Shown: positions 8,496 to 17,292, counted from the stretch's first letter. The stretch is 64,000 nt of DNA from Agrococcus jejuensis (GCF_900099705.1 NZ_LT629695.1:3336079-3400078), one strand, 5' to 3'. Notes: generated by a model from the letters alone, not told the origin. Translations and numbers: made by a program.

Positions 8496-9322
8496 GCTGC
8501 GATCCAGCCGGCGCCGAGCGCGACGAGCAGCACGGTGCCGAGCGCGACGCGGTAGACGACGAACGGCAGGAACGAGCGCTTCGAGATGTAGGCCATGAGG
8601 AAGCGGATGACCGCGAGGCCGACGCCGAACGCCACGACGGTCGCGAGGATCGTCGGTCCCCAGCCGTAGCCGACGTCCGACGGCTCGGTGAGCGCCTGGT
8701 ACGTCTCGTAGAGGCCCGCGCCGAAGACGGCGGGGATCGCGAGCAGGAAGGCGTACTTCGCTGCCGCAGGGCGCTCGTAGCCGAGCGCGCGCCCCATCGT
8801 CGTCGTCGCGCCCGAGCGCGAGACGCCCGGGATGAGCGACAGCACCTGGGCGAGGCCCACGAGGATGCCGTCGCGGTACGTGATCTGCTGGAGCCCCTTG
8901 TCGCGGCGGCCGAGCAGGTCGGCGGCGCCGAGGATGAGGCCGAAGACGATGAGCACGGTCGCCGTGATCCACAGCGAGCGCAGCTGGTCGCGGATGAGGC
9001 TCTGGAAGAGCACGCCGGCCACGACGATCGGCACCGTGCCGATGATGACGAGCCAGCCCATCCGCACGTCGGGGTCGTCCTTCGGCACCGTGCCGCGCAG
9101 CGCACCGAACCAGCGCTGCACGATGCGCACGATGTCGCGCCAGAAGAACAGCACGACCGCGAGCTCGGTGCCGATCTGGGTGATGGCCGTGAACGTGGCG
9201 CCCGGATCCTCGGCGCCCGGCAGGAACAGGCCCGCGATGCGCAGGTGCGCGCTCGACGAGATCGGCAGGAACTCGGTCGCGCCCTGGAGGATGCCGAGGA
9301 GGATAGCCTCGATCCACTGCAT
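8492..9322 (-). CDS. uppP: UppP (BacA), undecaprenyl-diphosphatase
   Basis: This 276-residue integral membrane enzyme dephosphorylates undecaprenyl pyrophosphate so the lipid carrier can be reused for peptidoglycan. The two family signatures are present: QGATEFLPISSSAHL at residues 13-27 and PGVSRSGATTTMGRALG in the middle, together with several hydrophobic helices. Its ATG directly abuts the M20 peptidase stop with no gap, and its end overlaps mshC. The neighbourhood suggests shared transcription, not shared chemistry. Confidence 0.95.
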   Translation of the reverse strand: MQWIEAILLGILQGATEFLPISSSAHLRIAGLFLPGAEDPGATFTAITQIGTELAVVLFFWRDIVRIVQRWFGALRGTVPKDDPDVRMGWLVIIGTVPIVVAGVLFQSLIRDQLRSLWITATVLIVFGLILGAADLLGRRDKGLQQITYRDGILVGLAQVLSLIPGVSRSGATTTMGRALGYERPAAAKYAFLLAIPAVFGAGLYETYQALTEPSDVGYGWGPTILATVVAFGVGLAVIRFLMAYISKRSFLPFVVYRVALGTVLLVALGAGWIAA

Positions 9323-10630
9323 CTACAGCTCCTGCAGCAGGTCGGCGAGCACGGCGGTGCCGAAGTCGAGCGCGTCGAGCGGCACGCGCTCGTCGACGCC
9401 GTGGAACATCGCCGCGAAGTCGAGGTCGGGCGTCAGGCGCAGCGGTGCGAAGCCGTAGCCGGCGATGCCGAGGCGCGAGAGCGCCTTGTTGTCGGTGCCG
9501 CCCGAGAGCATGTACGGCAGCACGGGCGCGTCGGGGTCGTGGCGCTGCAGCGCGGCGACCATCGCCTCGACGGCCTCGCCGCCGAAGGGCACCTCGAGAC
9601 CCACGTCCTGGCGCACGATGTCGAGCTCGACGTCGTCGGCGGCCTCGGCGACGATGCGGCGCGCGACCTCGAGCGCCTCGTCCTCGCGGCCGGGGAGCGT
9701 ACGCATGTCGATGCGCGCCTCGGCGGTGCCGGGGATGACGTTGTGCTTGTAGCCGGCGTCGAGCATCGTCGGGTTCGCCGTCGTGCGCAGGCTCGCGCGC
9801 AGGAAGCGCGACATGCCGCCGGTGCGCAGCGCGATGTCGTCGGGGCCGAGCTCCTCGACGTCGACGCCGAGCAGGCCGGCGACCTCGTCGACGAGCTGCC
9901 GCGTCGTGTCGGTGAGCTCGATCGGGAAGTCGTGCTCGCCGAGCGCCGCGACGGCGCGCGCGAGCTTCGTCACGGCGTTGTCGCGCATGACCTGCGAGCC
10001 GTGCGCTGCGGTGCCCGTGGCACGCAGACGGACCCACAGCAGCGACTTCTCGGCCGTCTGCAGCAGGTAGGCGCGACGACCGTCGAGCGTGACGGAGAAG
10101 CCGCCGACCTCACTGATCGCCATCGACGCGCCGGCGAAGAGCTCGGGGTGGTGCTCGACGAGCCAGTGCGCGCCGTACGCGCCGCCATCCTCCTCGTCGG
10201 CGAAGAAGCCGAGGATCAGGCGGCGGCGGGGCTTCGTGCCCGACTCGACGAGCTGCCGCACGGCCTGCAGCATCATCGCGACCATGTCCTTCATGTCGAC
10301 GGCGCCGCGGCCCCAGAGCATGCCGTCCTTGACGACGCCCTCGAACGGGTCGACGCTCCACTGCGCCGCGTCGGCGGGCACGACGTCGAGGTGGCCGTGC
10401 AGCACGAGGGCGGGCAGGCTCGGGTCGGCGCCCTCGAGCTCGGCGACCACGCTGTGGCGGCCGGGAGCAGCCTCGAACGTGCGGCTCTCGATGCCGAGGT
10501 CGGCGAGGAACCGCGTGACGTACGCGGCCGCGTCGGCCTCCCCGTTCGAGCGTCCCTCGCCGTAGTTCTGCGTGTCGAACCGGATGAGGTCGCGAGCGAT
10601 GGCAGCGGTCTCAGAGAGCTGGTCGGTCAC
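9323..10630 (-). CDS. M20/M25/M40 family metallopeptidase
   Basis: This 435-residue di-zinc hydrolase related to ArgE, DapE and carboxypeptidase G2 shows the zinc-ligand motifs LVLHGHLDVVPA and WGRGAVDMKD (bridging Asp), the catalytic Glu pair in FFADEEDGG, and a late His in SGGTDNKALSRLGI. A dimerisation domain lies between the two halves (residues about 190-310). The natural substrate is unclear: a small peptide or N-acyl amino acid. The GTG start is 6 nt downstream of a TAGCCT box, indicating a leaderless transcript for M20-uppP-mshC. Confidence 0.88.
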   Translation of the reverse strand: MTDQLSETAAIARDLIRFDTQNYGEGRSNGEADAAAYVTRFLADLGIESRTFEAAPGRHSVVAELEGADPSLPALVLHGHLDVVPADAAQWSVDPFEGVVKDGMLWGRGAVDMKDMVAMMLQAVRQLVESGTKPRRRLILGFFADEEDGGAYGAHWLVEHHPELFAGASMAISEVGGFSVTLDGRRAYLLQTAEKSLLWVRLRATGTAAHGSQVMRDNAVTKLARAVAALGEHDFPIELTDTTRQLVDEVAGLLGVDVEELGPDDIALRTGGMSRFLRASLRTTANPTMLDAGYKHNVIPGTAEARIDMRTLPGREDEALEVARRIVAEAADDVELDIVRQDVGLEVPFGGEAVEAMVAALQRHDPDAPVLPYMLSGGTDNKALSRLGIAGYGFAPLRLTPDLDFAAMFHGVDERVPLDALDFGTAVLADLLQEL

Positions 10631-10636
10631 CGTCCA

Positions 10637-10642
10637 AGGCTA
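10637..10642 (-). promoter_or_regulatory. -10 box (TAGCCT) for M20-uppP-mshC
   Basis: On the minus strand TAGCCT is followed by six bases and the GTG at 10630. The spacing predicts transcription initiation on the start codon. Confidence 0.5.
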
Positions 10643-10764
10643 GTCGCGACCGGCGACGTCCATCGTCATCCGCGAGCACGACGCACCGTGCCCCGGGAGT
10701 GGTCATCGACCCCCTCGAGTGCGTGCTAGTGTCTTCCTCGGTCCTGCAGAGGATCCGACACCTT

Positions 10765-10850
10765 GCGCGGGTGGCGGAATTGGCAGACGCGCTAGCTTGA
10801 GGTGCTAGTGCCCGTATTAGGGCGTGGGGGTTCAAGTCCCCCCTCGCGCA
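10765..10850 (+). tRNA. tRNA-Leu (anticodon GAG)
   Basis: A full class II tRNA can be folded by eye. The acceptor is GCGCGGG paired with CTCGCGC (one G-T wobble), followed by discriminator A. The D-arm is GGCGGAATTGGCAGACGC. The anticodon stem is CTAGC/GCTAG around loop TTGAGGT, giving anticodon GAG. A long variable arm (TGCCCGTATTAGGGCG) and T-arm GGGGGTTCAAGTCCCCC follow. CCA is not encoded (CGA follows). A TAGTGT box at 10727-10732 lies about 33 nt upstream and may be its promoter. It reads CUC and CUU codons. Confidence 0.97.
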
Positions 10851-10855
10851 CGAAC

Positions 10856-10880
10856 GGCCCGGAGCCCATGGCTCCGGGCC
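10856..10880 (+). terminator. Rho-independent terminator after tRNA-Leu
   Basis: GGCCCGGAGCC pairs perfectly with GGCTCCGGGCC across a CAT loop, followed by TTCTTCGTT. It begins 5 nt after the mature tRNA end. Confidence 0.85.
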
Positions 10881-10943
10881 TTCTTCGTTCCCGGACGAGA
10901 TCCCGTGGCTGTCGAGCCCCTGTCCGCCGTCGGCGGCGCGCCG

Positions 10944-10949
10944 TACCGT
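10944..10949 (+). promoter_or_regulatory. -10 box (TACCGT) for the PNPOx-like gene
   Basis: TACCGT lies 7 nt before the ATG at 10957, placing the predicted start of transcription on or next to the start codon. Confidence 0.45.
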
Positions 10950-10956
10950 GCCGGGC

Positions 10957-11376
10957 ATGGCACTCGACGAGACCGCTCGACAGCACCTGCTCGCCCAGCC
11001 CCTCACGCCGATCCTCGCGATCGAGCGGCCGGGCCATCCACCCATCGCCGTGCCGGTGTGGCACCAGTACTCCCCCGGCGGCGACGCCTGGATCCTGGTC
11101 GGCGACGACTCCGAGAAGGCGCGGCTGCTGCGCGAGGCGGGCAGCGCGACGCTCGTCGTGCAGGAGGTGCAGCCCCGCACGCACTACGCCTCCGCCGCGT
11201 GCGAGGTCGTGGAGGAGCACCCGGCGACGGATGCCGAGCGCCGCGAGCTCGCCGAGCGGTACCTGCCCGGCGCGGCCGTCGAGCAGTACCTCGAGGTCGC
11301 GGCCGAGTTCGGGCCGGAGGTGGTGTTCCTGCTCCGTCCCGTCGCCTGGCGTGCGGCGGATCTCACGATGTCGTGA
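10957..11376 (+). CDS. Pyridoxamine 5'-phosphate oxidase-like (FMN split-barrel) protein
   Basis: This 139-residue protein resembles the PNPOx/flavin-reductase-like split barrel: ILAIERPGHPPIAVPVWHQYSPGGDAWILVGDDSEKARLLREAGSATLVVQE is the usual strand-turn-strand core, in which a cofactor would bind at the dimer interface. Members include F420- or FMN-dependent reductases and heme-binding proteins. The substrate cannot be assigned. ATG 10957 fits a TACCGT box 7 nt upstream; an ATG at 10948 is in frame but less favoured. It is a single-gene unit after the tRNA terminator. Confidence 0.75.
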   Translation: MALDETARQHLLAQPLTPILAIERPGHPPIAVPVWHQYSPGGDAWILVGDDSEKARLLREAGSATLVVQEVQPRTHYASAACEVVEEHPATDAERRELAERYLPGAAVEQYLEVAAEFGPEVVFLLRPVAWRAADLTMS

Positions 11377-11461
11377 GGTCGGTACCCCGAGCGTTCGCCG
11401 TCGGCGGACGCTGCGGAGTCCCGCTGCACCCGCGACTGGGCGACGGCACAGGCGCGCCGCC

Positions 11462-11467
11462 TACCGT
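11462..11467 (+). promoter_or_regulatory. -10 box (TACCGT) for the PspC-domain gene
   Basis: TACCGT is followed by six bases and the ATG at 11474, a leaderless arrangement. Confidence 0.5.
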
Positions 11468-11473
11468 CGAGGC

Positions 11474-11713
11474 ATGAGCATCTTCGACTCCATCCGCAAG
11501 ACCGGCTTCCGCCGCGGCCCGAAGCGCATCCTGGGCGGCCTCGCAGGCGGCATCGCGGCGAGCATCGGCTGGAACGTGTGGATCGTGCGCCTCGTCGTGC
11601 TGCTGTCGTTCCTGCTGCCCGTGCTCGGCTGGGTCGCCTACGCGATCGCCTGGGCGCTCACGCCGTGGCAGGACGGCTCGATCCCCGTGGCCCGCTGGCT
11701 CGGGCGCCGCTGA
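11474..11713 (+). CDS. PspC-domain small membrane protein
   Basis: This 79-residue protein consists almost entirely of a PspC-like domain: a basic N-terminus (SIRKTGFRRGPKRILGGLAGGIAASIGWNVWIVRL) and one long hydrophobic segment VVLLSFLLPVLGWVAYAIAWALT. In other bacteria PspC modules sit in phage-shock or envelope-stress sensors, often fused to kinases. Here it stands alone, and its function is inferred only from the fold. The next gene starts 29 nt downstream on the same strand. Confidence 0.82.
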   Translation: MSIFDSIRKTGFRRGPKRILGGLAGGIAASIGWNVWIVRLVVLLSFLLPVLGWVAYAIAWALTPWQDGSIPVARWLGRR

Positions 11714-11742
11714 GGTCCAGCCGGCATCGCCAGGATGGCGGC

Positions 11743-12213
11743 GTGACCGACGCCACGCCGCAGCCCGGCGACCGCATCCCGAGCCTCGACCCAGCCGCCG
11801 AGGTCGTCGCCCGCCTCGACGCGCTCTCGGATGCGTCGCGCGACGCGCCGCAGGATCAGTCGGCGCTGACCGCCCTCTGGCGAGCGGTGCTCGGCCTCGA
11901 GCGCTGGATCCTCATCGCCCGAGGCACGCCGGAGCAGCCGCGCCCCTTCGCGGTGTCGATCCCGCAAGGCCCGGTGCTGCTCGTCTTCTCGACGGCCGAG
12001 CGCGCTCGCGTCGGCGGCATGGCAGCCGGGCTCACGCAGGAGGAGGCGTCGCGACTCATCGCGACGCCGCTGCCCGCAGCGATCGAGTGGGCCGCGTCGT
12101 TCCAGGCTGTCGGCGTCGTGGGCATCGCGCTCGACCACGGCACGACGGGCGCGTGGACGCCGCTGGCGAACCTCGTGCCGATGCGCGACCACTTCGCCGC
12201 GAACCCAGCGTGA
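11743..12213 (+). CDS. Uncharacterised 156-residue protein (weakly SseB-like)
   Basis: The protein is unrecognised with confidence. It is soluble, without signal peptide or membrane helix. The segment ALWRAVLGLERWILIARG...PFAVSIPQGPVLLVFSTAERARVGGMAAGLTQEEASRLIATPL has the rhythm of SseB N-terminal domains (a Trp-flanked strand, a glycine-poor loop, then VLLVFST-ERA). The GTG start follows CAGGATGG. It may be co-transcribed with the PspC gene. It ends 13 nt from the convergent dinB gene. Confidence 0.6.
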   Translation: MTDATPQPGDRIPSLDPAAEVVARLDALSDASRDAPQDQSALTALWRAVLGLERWILIARGTPEQPRPFAVSIPQGPVLLVFSTAERARVGGMAAGLTQEEASRLIATPLPAAIEWAASFQAVGVVGIALDHGTTGAWTPLANLVPMRDHFAANPA

Positions 12214-12226
12214 GGTCGGCGCCGGC

Positions 12227-13459
12227 CTAGCTGCCGGTGTCCTCGCGCTTGCGCTCGCGTCGCAGCATCGACGCGGGCGTGACGGCGAGCTGGCCGAAGC
12301 GGTCGTGCACGGCGTCGACCGCGCGCTCGGCGCTGCCCCAGTCCTCGCTGTCGTCCCACAGCAGTCCCGCGTCCGACGGATCGGAGAGCTGCGACATCTG
12401 CACGCCCAGCAGGCGCACGGGCGTGGGGTCGTCGAGCTCGTCGAGCAACTGCCACGCGGTCTCGACGACGACGCGCGTCACGTCGGTCGGGTCGGCGAGC
12501 GTGCGCGAGCGCGTGATGGTGCGGAAGTCGTGGAACCGCACCCGCAGCGTGACGGTGCGGCCGACGGCGCCCGCGGCGCGCAGGCGACGGCCGACGCCGG
12601 TGCCGAGGCGCAGGATCTCGCTGCGCAGGTCGTCGCGGTCGGTGACGTCGCGGCCGAACGTGTGGTTGTGGCCCATCGACCGCTCGCGCGGGCGCTCCTG
12701 CACGGCACGCACGTCGCGCGCCCATGCGAGTGCGTGCAGGTGCCTGCCAGAGGCCTGGCCGAACCATCCGACGAGCGTCGACTCCGCCGTGTTGGCGACG
12801 TCGGCGACCGTGCGCAGGCCGTAGCGCTCGAGCTTCTCCTGCGTGCGCTCCCCCACGCCCCACAGGGCGCTGACGGGCTGCGGATGCAGGAAGCCCAGCA
12901 CGTCGTCGGCGGGCACCACGAGCAGGCCGTCGGGCTTCGCGCGGCCAGAGGCGAGCTTCGCGATGAACTTCGTCGACGACGCGCCCACCGACGCGATGAG
13001 GCCCGTCTCGGCCTGCACGCGCTCGCGGATGCGCGTGCCGATCGCGACGGCACCTCCGAGCAGTCGCCTGGCACCCGTGACGTCGACGAACGCCTCGTCG
13101 ATGCCGAGCCGCTCGACCTCGGGCGAGAAGTCGTCGAGGATCGCCATCGTCTGCTGCGAGAGGCGCTGGTAGAGCGCGAAGTCGGGCTCGAGGATCACGG
13201 CGTTCGGGCACAGCTGCAGCGCACGCCCCATGGGCATGGCCGAGTGCACGCCGAAGCGGCGCGCCTCGTACGTCGCCGCCGTCACGACCGAGCGCGACGA
13301 GTCGTGCCCGATGACGACGGGAAGGCCACGGAGGTCAGGGCGCGCGATGAGCGACGCCGTGGCGAAGAACGCGTCGAGGTCGACGTGCAGGATCGTCGCC
13401 GACGCGTCGTCGACGTCGGGGCTCGACACCATGCGGTTCGAGCCGTCCTGCTTGCTCAC
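12227..13459 (-). CDS. dinB: DNA polymerase IV (Y family)
   Basis: This 410-residue translesion polymerase carries catalytic motifs ILHVDLDAFFATAS (first Asp near residue 27) and SPEVERLGIDEAFVDVTG (Asp/Glu near 124). The DNA-binding and little-finger domains follow with KFIAKLASGRAKPDGL, the helix-hairpin-helix region LWGVGERTQEKLERYGLRTVADVA, and SMGHNHTFGRDVTDRDDLRSEI. It has no recognisable C-terminal clamp-binding pentapeptide of the QLxLF type by eye. The GTG start gives MSKQDGSNR before the catalytic strand. It is a stand-alone unit convergent with the upstream plus-strand genes. Confidence 0.93.
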   Translation of the reverse strand: MSKQDGSNRMVSSPDVDDASATILHVDLDAFFATASLIARPDLRGLPVVIGHDSSRSVVTAATYEARRFGVHSAMPMGRALQLCPNAVILEPDFALYQRLSQQTMAILDDFSPEVERLGIDEAFVDVTGARRLLGGAVAIGTRIRERVQAETGLIASVGASSTKFIAKLASGRAKPDGLLVVPADDVLGFLHPQPVSALWGVGERTQEKLERYGLRTVADVANTAESTLVGWFGQASGRHLHALAWARDVRAVQERPRERSMGHNHTFGRDVTDRDDLRSEILRLGTGVGRRLRAAGAVGRTVTLRVRFHDFRTITRSRTLADPTDVTRVVVETAWQLLDELDDPTPVRLLGVQMSQLSDPSDAGLLWDDSEDWGSAERAVDAVHDRFGQLAVTPASMLRRERKREDTGS

Positions 13460-13573
13460 GTGCCCATCGTCGCAGCAGCCGCCGACACCGCGGACACGGC
13501 TCGCCAGGTCCTCCCAGCGATGTCCGACCAGAGGTGGATGTGGCGCTGTCACCACCGTGCCAGCATGAGAGGC

Positions 13574-14359
13574 ATGCAGCACCCCTGGACCCGGTACGTC
13601 GCCATCGGGGACTCGTTCACCGAGGGCGTCGGCGACGACGAGGCGAGCCTGCCGAACGGCGTGCGCGGCTGGGCGGATCGCGTCGCCGAGGAGCTCGCGC
13701 GCACGAACCACGACATGGCGTACGCCAACCTCGCCATCCGCGGCCGCCTGCTCGACCAGATCGCGTCCGAGCAGATCGACGCGGCGCTCGCGCTCCAGCC
13801 CGACCTCATCTCGATCTCGGCGGGCGGCAACGACCTGCTGCGCCCCGGCGCCGACCCCGACCGCGTCGCCGGCCGCCTCGAGCGCGCGATCGAGCGGCTG
13901 TCGGTCGACGGCGCGACCGTCGTGCTCTTCAACGGCCCCGACATCGGCATGACGCCCGTGCTGCGCTCGATCCGCGGCCGCGTCGCGATCTACAACTGCA
14001 ACCTCGCCGCGCTCGCCCGCAGGCACGACGCCATCGTCGCCGACATGTGGGCTGCGACCGAGCTGCAGGACGCGCGCATGTGGGCGCCCGACCGGCTGCA
14101 CTTCTCGCCGCTGGGCCACCACCGCATCGCCATGGTGGTGCTCGACGCGCTCGGCGTCGAGCACGACCTGCACCCGCAGCATCCCGAGCCCATGCCGCAG
14201 CGCACGTGGCGGCAGGCGGCGAGCGACGACATCCTCTGGGCGCGCGAGTACTTCGGCCCGTGGGTCGTGCGTCGCCTCACGGGGCGCTCGTCGGGCGACG
14301 CGATCCACGCGAAGCGCCCCCTCGCCGAGCCGGTGCTGCGGCAGCCCGACGAGGCCTAG
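13574..14359 (+). CDS. SGNH/GDSL hydrolase
   Basis: This 261-residue esterase/lipase-like protein has block I YVAIGDSFTEGVGD (nucleophile Ser14), block III ISAGGNDLLRPG and block V DRLHFSPLGHHRIAM (catalytic Asp/His). It has no signal peptide, so it is probably cytoplasmic. The substrate is unknown. Two in-frame ATGs exist (13565 and 13574). The second is preferred because the conserved YVAIGDS follows closely, though AGAGG is only 1-2 nt away. The gene ends 6 nt before the convergent DD-peptidase stop. Confidence 0.87.
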   Translation: MQHPWTRYVAIGDSFTEGVGDDEASLPNGVRGWADRVAEELARTNHDMAYANLAIRGRLLDQIASEQIDAALALQPDLISISAGGNDLLRPGADPDRVAGRLERAIERLSVDGATVVLFNGPDIGMTPVLRSIRGRVAIYNCNLAALARRHDAIVADMWAATELQDARMWAPDRLHFSPLGHHRIAMVVLDALGVEHDLHPQHPEPMPQRTWRQAASDDILWAREYFGPWVVRRLTGRSSGDAIHAKRPLAEPVLRQPDEA

Positions 14360-14365
14360 CTGCGC

Positions 14366-15607
14366 TCAGGCGTCCGCGAGCCCCAGCAGCACGAACGGGT
14401 TCGACAGGCGCCACAGCAGGTCGGGCTCGGCGATGCGCCGCGCGGTGACGGTCGTCGTGAGCTCGGTGCCGGCGACCGTCACGGTGCCGACCTCCATCGA
14501 GCCGACGCCCGTGCGCACGGGTTCGACGTCGATGACGACCTCGAGCGGCTGCGCGATCCACGCGAGCGACGTGAGCGCGGCATCCGTCGTCGCCTCCGAC
14601 TCGGCACCCCACGCCGCCGTGCTCGTGGCCACGACGCTGCCCACCGGCAGCACCTCGCGCGTCTGCACGTTCTGCCACAGGCTGTCGACGAGCGCGATGG
14701 TCGCGGCGTCGCGGTCGTCCTCCGACACCTGACCGGCGACGACGGCGACGGCGCGCAGCGTCTGCCCGTCGACCGTCGCGGTCGCCGACACGAGCAGGTT
14801 GCGACCCGAGACGAACAGCGCGCCGGTCTTGCCGGCGTCGATGCCCGAGACGCCCAGCAGCGGGTTCGTGTTCGGCTGCACGCCGAGGCCCGTGACCGTC
14901 ACCGAGCGCTGGCCCATGGCGGCGCCGACGATCGGGTCCGCGACGGCGAGCGCACCGAGGCGCACCATGTCGGCGGGCGACGCGACGGAGTCGAGCGAGA
15001 GGCCTGCGGCGTCGGCGACGACCATCGTCGTCATGCCATTGCGCTGCGCCCAGTCGTTCGCGGCCTCGAGGAACGCGTCGATCGATCCGAAGCCCCAGCG
15101 CGCGAGCGTCATCGACGCGTTCGCCGACGACGCGACGACCGAGGCCTCCACGAGGTCGCCCTGCGTCACGGTCTGGCCCGTGCGCACGGGGTAGTACGGC
15201 GCGGCCTCGTCGAACGCGGTCTGCATGAACGCGACGTCCTCGGCGCCGATGGCGATGTCGGCGCCCTCGCCGCCGTCGATCGGATGCGCCTCGAGCACCA
15301 CGAGCATCGTCACGAGCTTCGTGATGCTCGCCATCGGCACGGCCGCGTCGCCCGTCGCACCCGACGCGCCCTCGACGCCCTCGATCGCGAACGCCGCGGC
15401 ACCCGATGCGGGCCACGCGACCTGCGCCTCGCCGACCGCGGGCGACTCGATCGGCGCATCCTCGCTCGCGATCGCGGGCAGCGGTGCGAAGACGAGGTAC
15501 GCGGCGCCGCCGACGAGGGCGACGAGCACGAGTACGACGAGCGTGCGCACGAGGTGCACCCACGCGGGAGTGCGCGCCTGCGTGTTGGCCGTGACGTAGC
15601 GGCTCAT
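14366..15607 (-). CDS. D-alanyl-D-alanine carboxypeptidase (penicillin-binding protein, S11 type)
   Basis: This 413-residue membrane-anchored serine DD-peptidase has an N-terminal helix (residues about 20-41, VRTLVVLVLVALVGGAAYLVF). The penicillin-binding motifs follow in order: SITK (Ser94, Lys97), SSANAS near 165 and GKTG near 270. The C-terminal 100 residues form a beta-rich extension, and a terminal hydrophobic stretch (LLWRLSNPFVLLGL) may be a second anchor. It trims peptidoglycan stem peptides outside the membrane. The ATG overlaps the trmH stop by 4 nt. Confidence 0.9.
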   Translation of the reverse strand: MSRYVTANTQARTPAWVHLVRTLVVLVLVALVGGAAYLVFAPLPAIASEDAPIESPAVGEAQVAWPASGAAAFAIEGVEGASGATGDAAVPMASITKLVTMLVVLEAHPIDGGEGADIAIGAEDVAFMQTAFDEAAPYYPVRTGQTVTQGDLVEASVVASSANASMTLARWGFGSIDAFLEAANDWAQRNGMTTMVVADAAGLSLDSVASPADMVRLGALAVADPIVGAAMGQRSVTVTGLGVQPNTNPLLGVSGIDAGKTGALFVSGRNLLVSATATVDGQTLRAVAVVAGQVSEDDRDAATIALVDSLWQNVQTREVLPVGSVVATSTAAWGAESEATTDAALTSLAWIAQPLEVVIDVEPVRTGVGSMEVGTVTVAGTELTTTVTARRIAEPDLLWRLSNPFVLLGLADA

Positions 15608-16407
15608 GCGTGCAGCGCCGCCCAGAGCACGACGGCGCTCGTCGCCGCGACGTTGAGGGAGTCGACGCCGTTGTGCATCGGGATGCGCACGACGACGTCG
15701 GAGGCGGCGAGGGCGTCGCGGCCGAGGCCGTGGCCCTCGTTGCCCAGCACCACCGCGACGCGCTCCGGCCGATCCCGACGCCAGTCGGCGAGGTCGACGG
15801 CGTCGTCGGCGAGCGCGAGCGAGGCGATCTGGAAGCCGGCGTCGTGCAGCATCGGCGCCGCCTCTCGCCACTCGGGGATGCGCGTCCACGGCACCTGCAG
15901 CACCGTGCCCATGCTCACGCGCACGGCGCGGCGGTACAGCGGGTCGGAGCACGTGGGCGTCACGAGCACGGCGTCGGCGCCGAGCCCCGCGACCGAGCGG
16001 AACGCGGCCCCGACGTTCGTGTGGTCGACGAGCCCGTCGAGCACGACGACGACCTTCGCGTCGCGCAGCACGTCGGCGACCTCCGGCAGCACGGGGCGCT
16101 GCATCGCGGCGAGCGCACCGCGGTGCAGGTGGAAGCCGATGAGCGTCGACAGCTGCGACTCCTCGCCGAGGAACACCGGGATGTCGAGGTGGCCGACGAG
16201 CGTCTCGACGTCTGGCAGCCACCGCTCGCTCACGAGCACCGATCTGGGCACGTGGCCCGCGCGCAGCGCCCGCCCCAGCACCGTCTGCGACTCCGCCATG
16301 TAGAGGCCGCGCTCGACCTCCTTGCGCGTGCGCAACTGCACGTCGGTGAGCCCGACGTAGTCGGTGAGGCGCGGGTCGTCGAGCGACCCGATGCGCACGA
16401 TCTCCAT
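15604..16407 (-). CDS. TrmH-family (SPOUT) RNA 2'-O-methyltransferase
   Basis: This is a 267-residue SPOUT methyltransferase. The C-terminal knot contains the three family motifs: DGLVDHTNVGAAFRSVAGLGADAVLV, VAVVLGNEGHGLGRDAL and IPMHNGVDSLNVAATSAVVLW. The N-terminal substrate-binding part (RKEVERGLYMAESQTVLGRAL) resembles the spoU_sub_bind domain, so rRNA or tRNA is the substrate; the exact site is unknown. GGAGGGAG precedes the ATG and a TAGCCT box (minus strand, 16430-16435) gives a leader of about 16 nt. Confidence 0.9.
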   Translation of the reverse strand: MEIVRIGSLDDPRLTDYVGLTDVQLRTRKEVERGLYMAESQTVLGRALRAGHVPRSVLVSERWLPDVETLVGHLDIPVFLGEESQLSTLIGFHLHRGALAAMQRPVLPEVADVLRDAKVVVVLDGLVDHTNVGAAFRSVAGLGADAVLVTPTCSDPLYRRAVRVSMGTVLQVPWTRIPEWREAAPMLHDAGFQIASLALADDAVDLADWRRDRPERVAVVLGNEGHGLGRDALAASDVVVRIPMHNGVDSLNVAATSAVVLWAALHA

Positions 16408-16445
16408 GGGACTCCCTCCGTGCCGATCCAGGCTACGGGCGTCCG

Positions 16446-16451
16446 TAGGAT
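16446..16451 (+). promoter_or_regulatory. -10 box (TAGGAT) for the sirtuin gene
   Basis: TAGGAT is followed by six bases and the GTG at 16458. The predicted transcript is leaderless and diverges from the trmH promoter about 15 nt away. Confidence 0.55.
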
Positions 16452-16457
16452 CGGAGC

Positions 16458-17279
16458 GTGCTCGACACTGCCATCGCGAGACTCGGACTCGGACCGATCG
16501 CCGTCATCACCGGTGCGGGGATCTCGACGGACTCCGGCATCCCCGACTATCGCGGGGCAGGCGCGCCGCCGCGCAACCCCATGCAGCTCGACCGCTTCCT
16601 CGCGTCGGAGCACGCGCGGCGCCGGTACTGGGCGGGCAGCCACCTGGGCTGGAAGGCGTTCTCGTCGACACAGCCGAACGATGGCCACCGGGCGATCGCG
16701 CGCCTCGACGCCGCGGGGCTCGTGACGGGCGTCATCACGCAGAACGTCGACGACCTGCACGAGAAGGCGGGCAGCCGCGACGTCGTGCATCTGCACGGCG
16801 CGAACGCCACCGTGACGTGCCTGCAGTGCGCGTCGCGCTTCCCGCGCCAGGTCGTCGCGGATCGCATCGCCGAGCAGAACCCGTGGATCACGGTGCCCGA
16901 CAGCGTGCGCATGAACCCCGACGGCGACGTGTCGCTCGACGGCGATCAGGACTTCGTCGTGCCGGTGTGCTTCGTGTGCGAGGGGATGCTGAAGCCCGAC
17001 GTCGTGTTCTTCGGCGAGCTCGTGCCGAGCCACGTCTTCCACGAGGCCGACATGGCGGTGCGCGCTGCGAGCGTCGTGCTCGTCGCAGGCTCGTCGCTCG
17101 TCGTGAACACGGCCGTGCGACTGCTCGAGATCGCGCGTCGTCGCGAGGTGCCGATCGTGATCGTGAACCGCGGCCCGACGAAGTGGGACAAGCGCGCGAG
17201 CGCCCGCATCGACGCCGGCACGTCGGAGACCCTCACGGCGTTCGCCGACGCGCTCGCGCCGCTGCCGCACGCGTCCTGA
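16458..17279 (+). CDS. NAD-dependent protein deacylase, Sir2 family
   Basis: This is a 273-residue sirtuin. The NAD-binding motif GAGISTDSGIPDYRG is near residue 18, the TQNVDDLHEKAG block is next, and the catalytic His is in VVHLHG. Zinc is held by CLQC and, after an insertion of about 50 residues (residues about 135-172), CFVC. VLVAGSSLVVNTA and IVNRGPT complete the Rossmann fold. It removes acyl groups from lysines, releasing nicotinamide and O-acyl-ADP-ribose. It stands alone between divergent trmH and convergent glycosyltransferase genes. Confidence 0.92.
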   Translation: MLDTAIARLGLGPIAVITGAGISTDSGIPDYRGAGAPPRNPMQLDRFLASEHARRRYWAGSHLGWKAFSSTQPNDGHRAIARLDAAGLVTGVITQNVDDLHEKAGSRDVVHLHGANATVTCLQCASRFPRQVVADRIAEQNPWITVPDSVRMNPDGDVSLDGDQDFVVPVCFVCEGMLKPDVVFFGELVPSHVFHEADMAVRAASVVLVAGSSLVVNTAVRLLEIARRREVPIVIVNRGPTKWDKRASARIDAGTSETLTAFADALAPLPHAS

Positions 17280-17292
17280 CGCGCGGTCCGGG

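Noticed and set aside
8411..10729. A 772-codon plus-strand open frame opposite uppP and the M20 peptidase
   Set aside because: It is a GC-bias shadow: composition is dominated by Arg, Ala, Asp and His and no domain is visible, while the minus strand encodes two complete enzymes.
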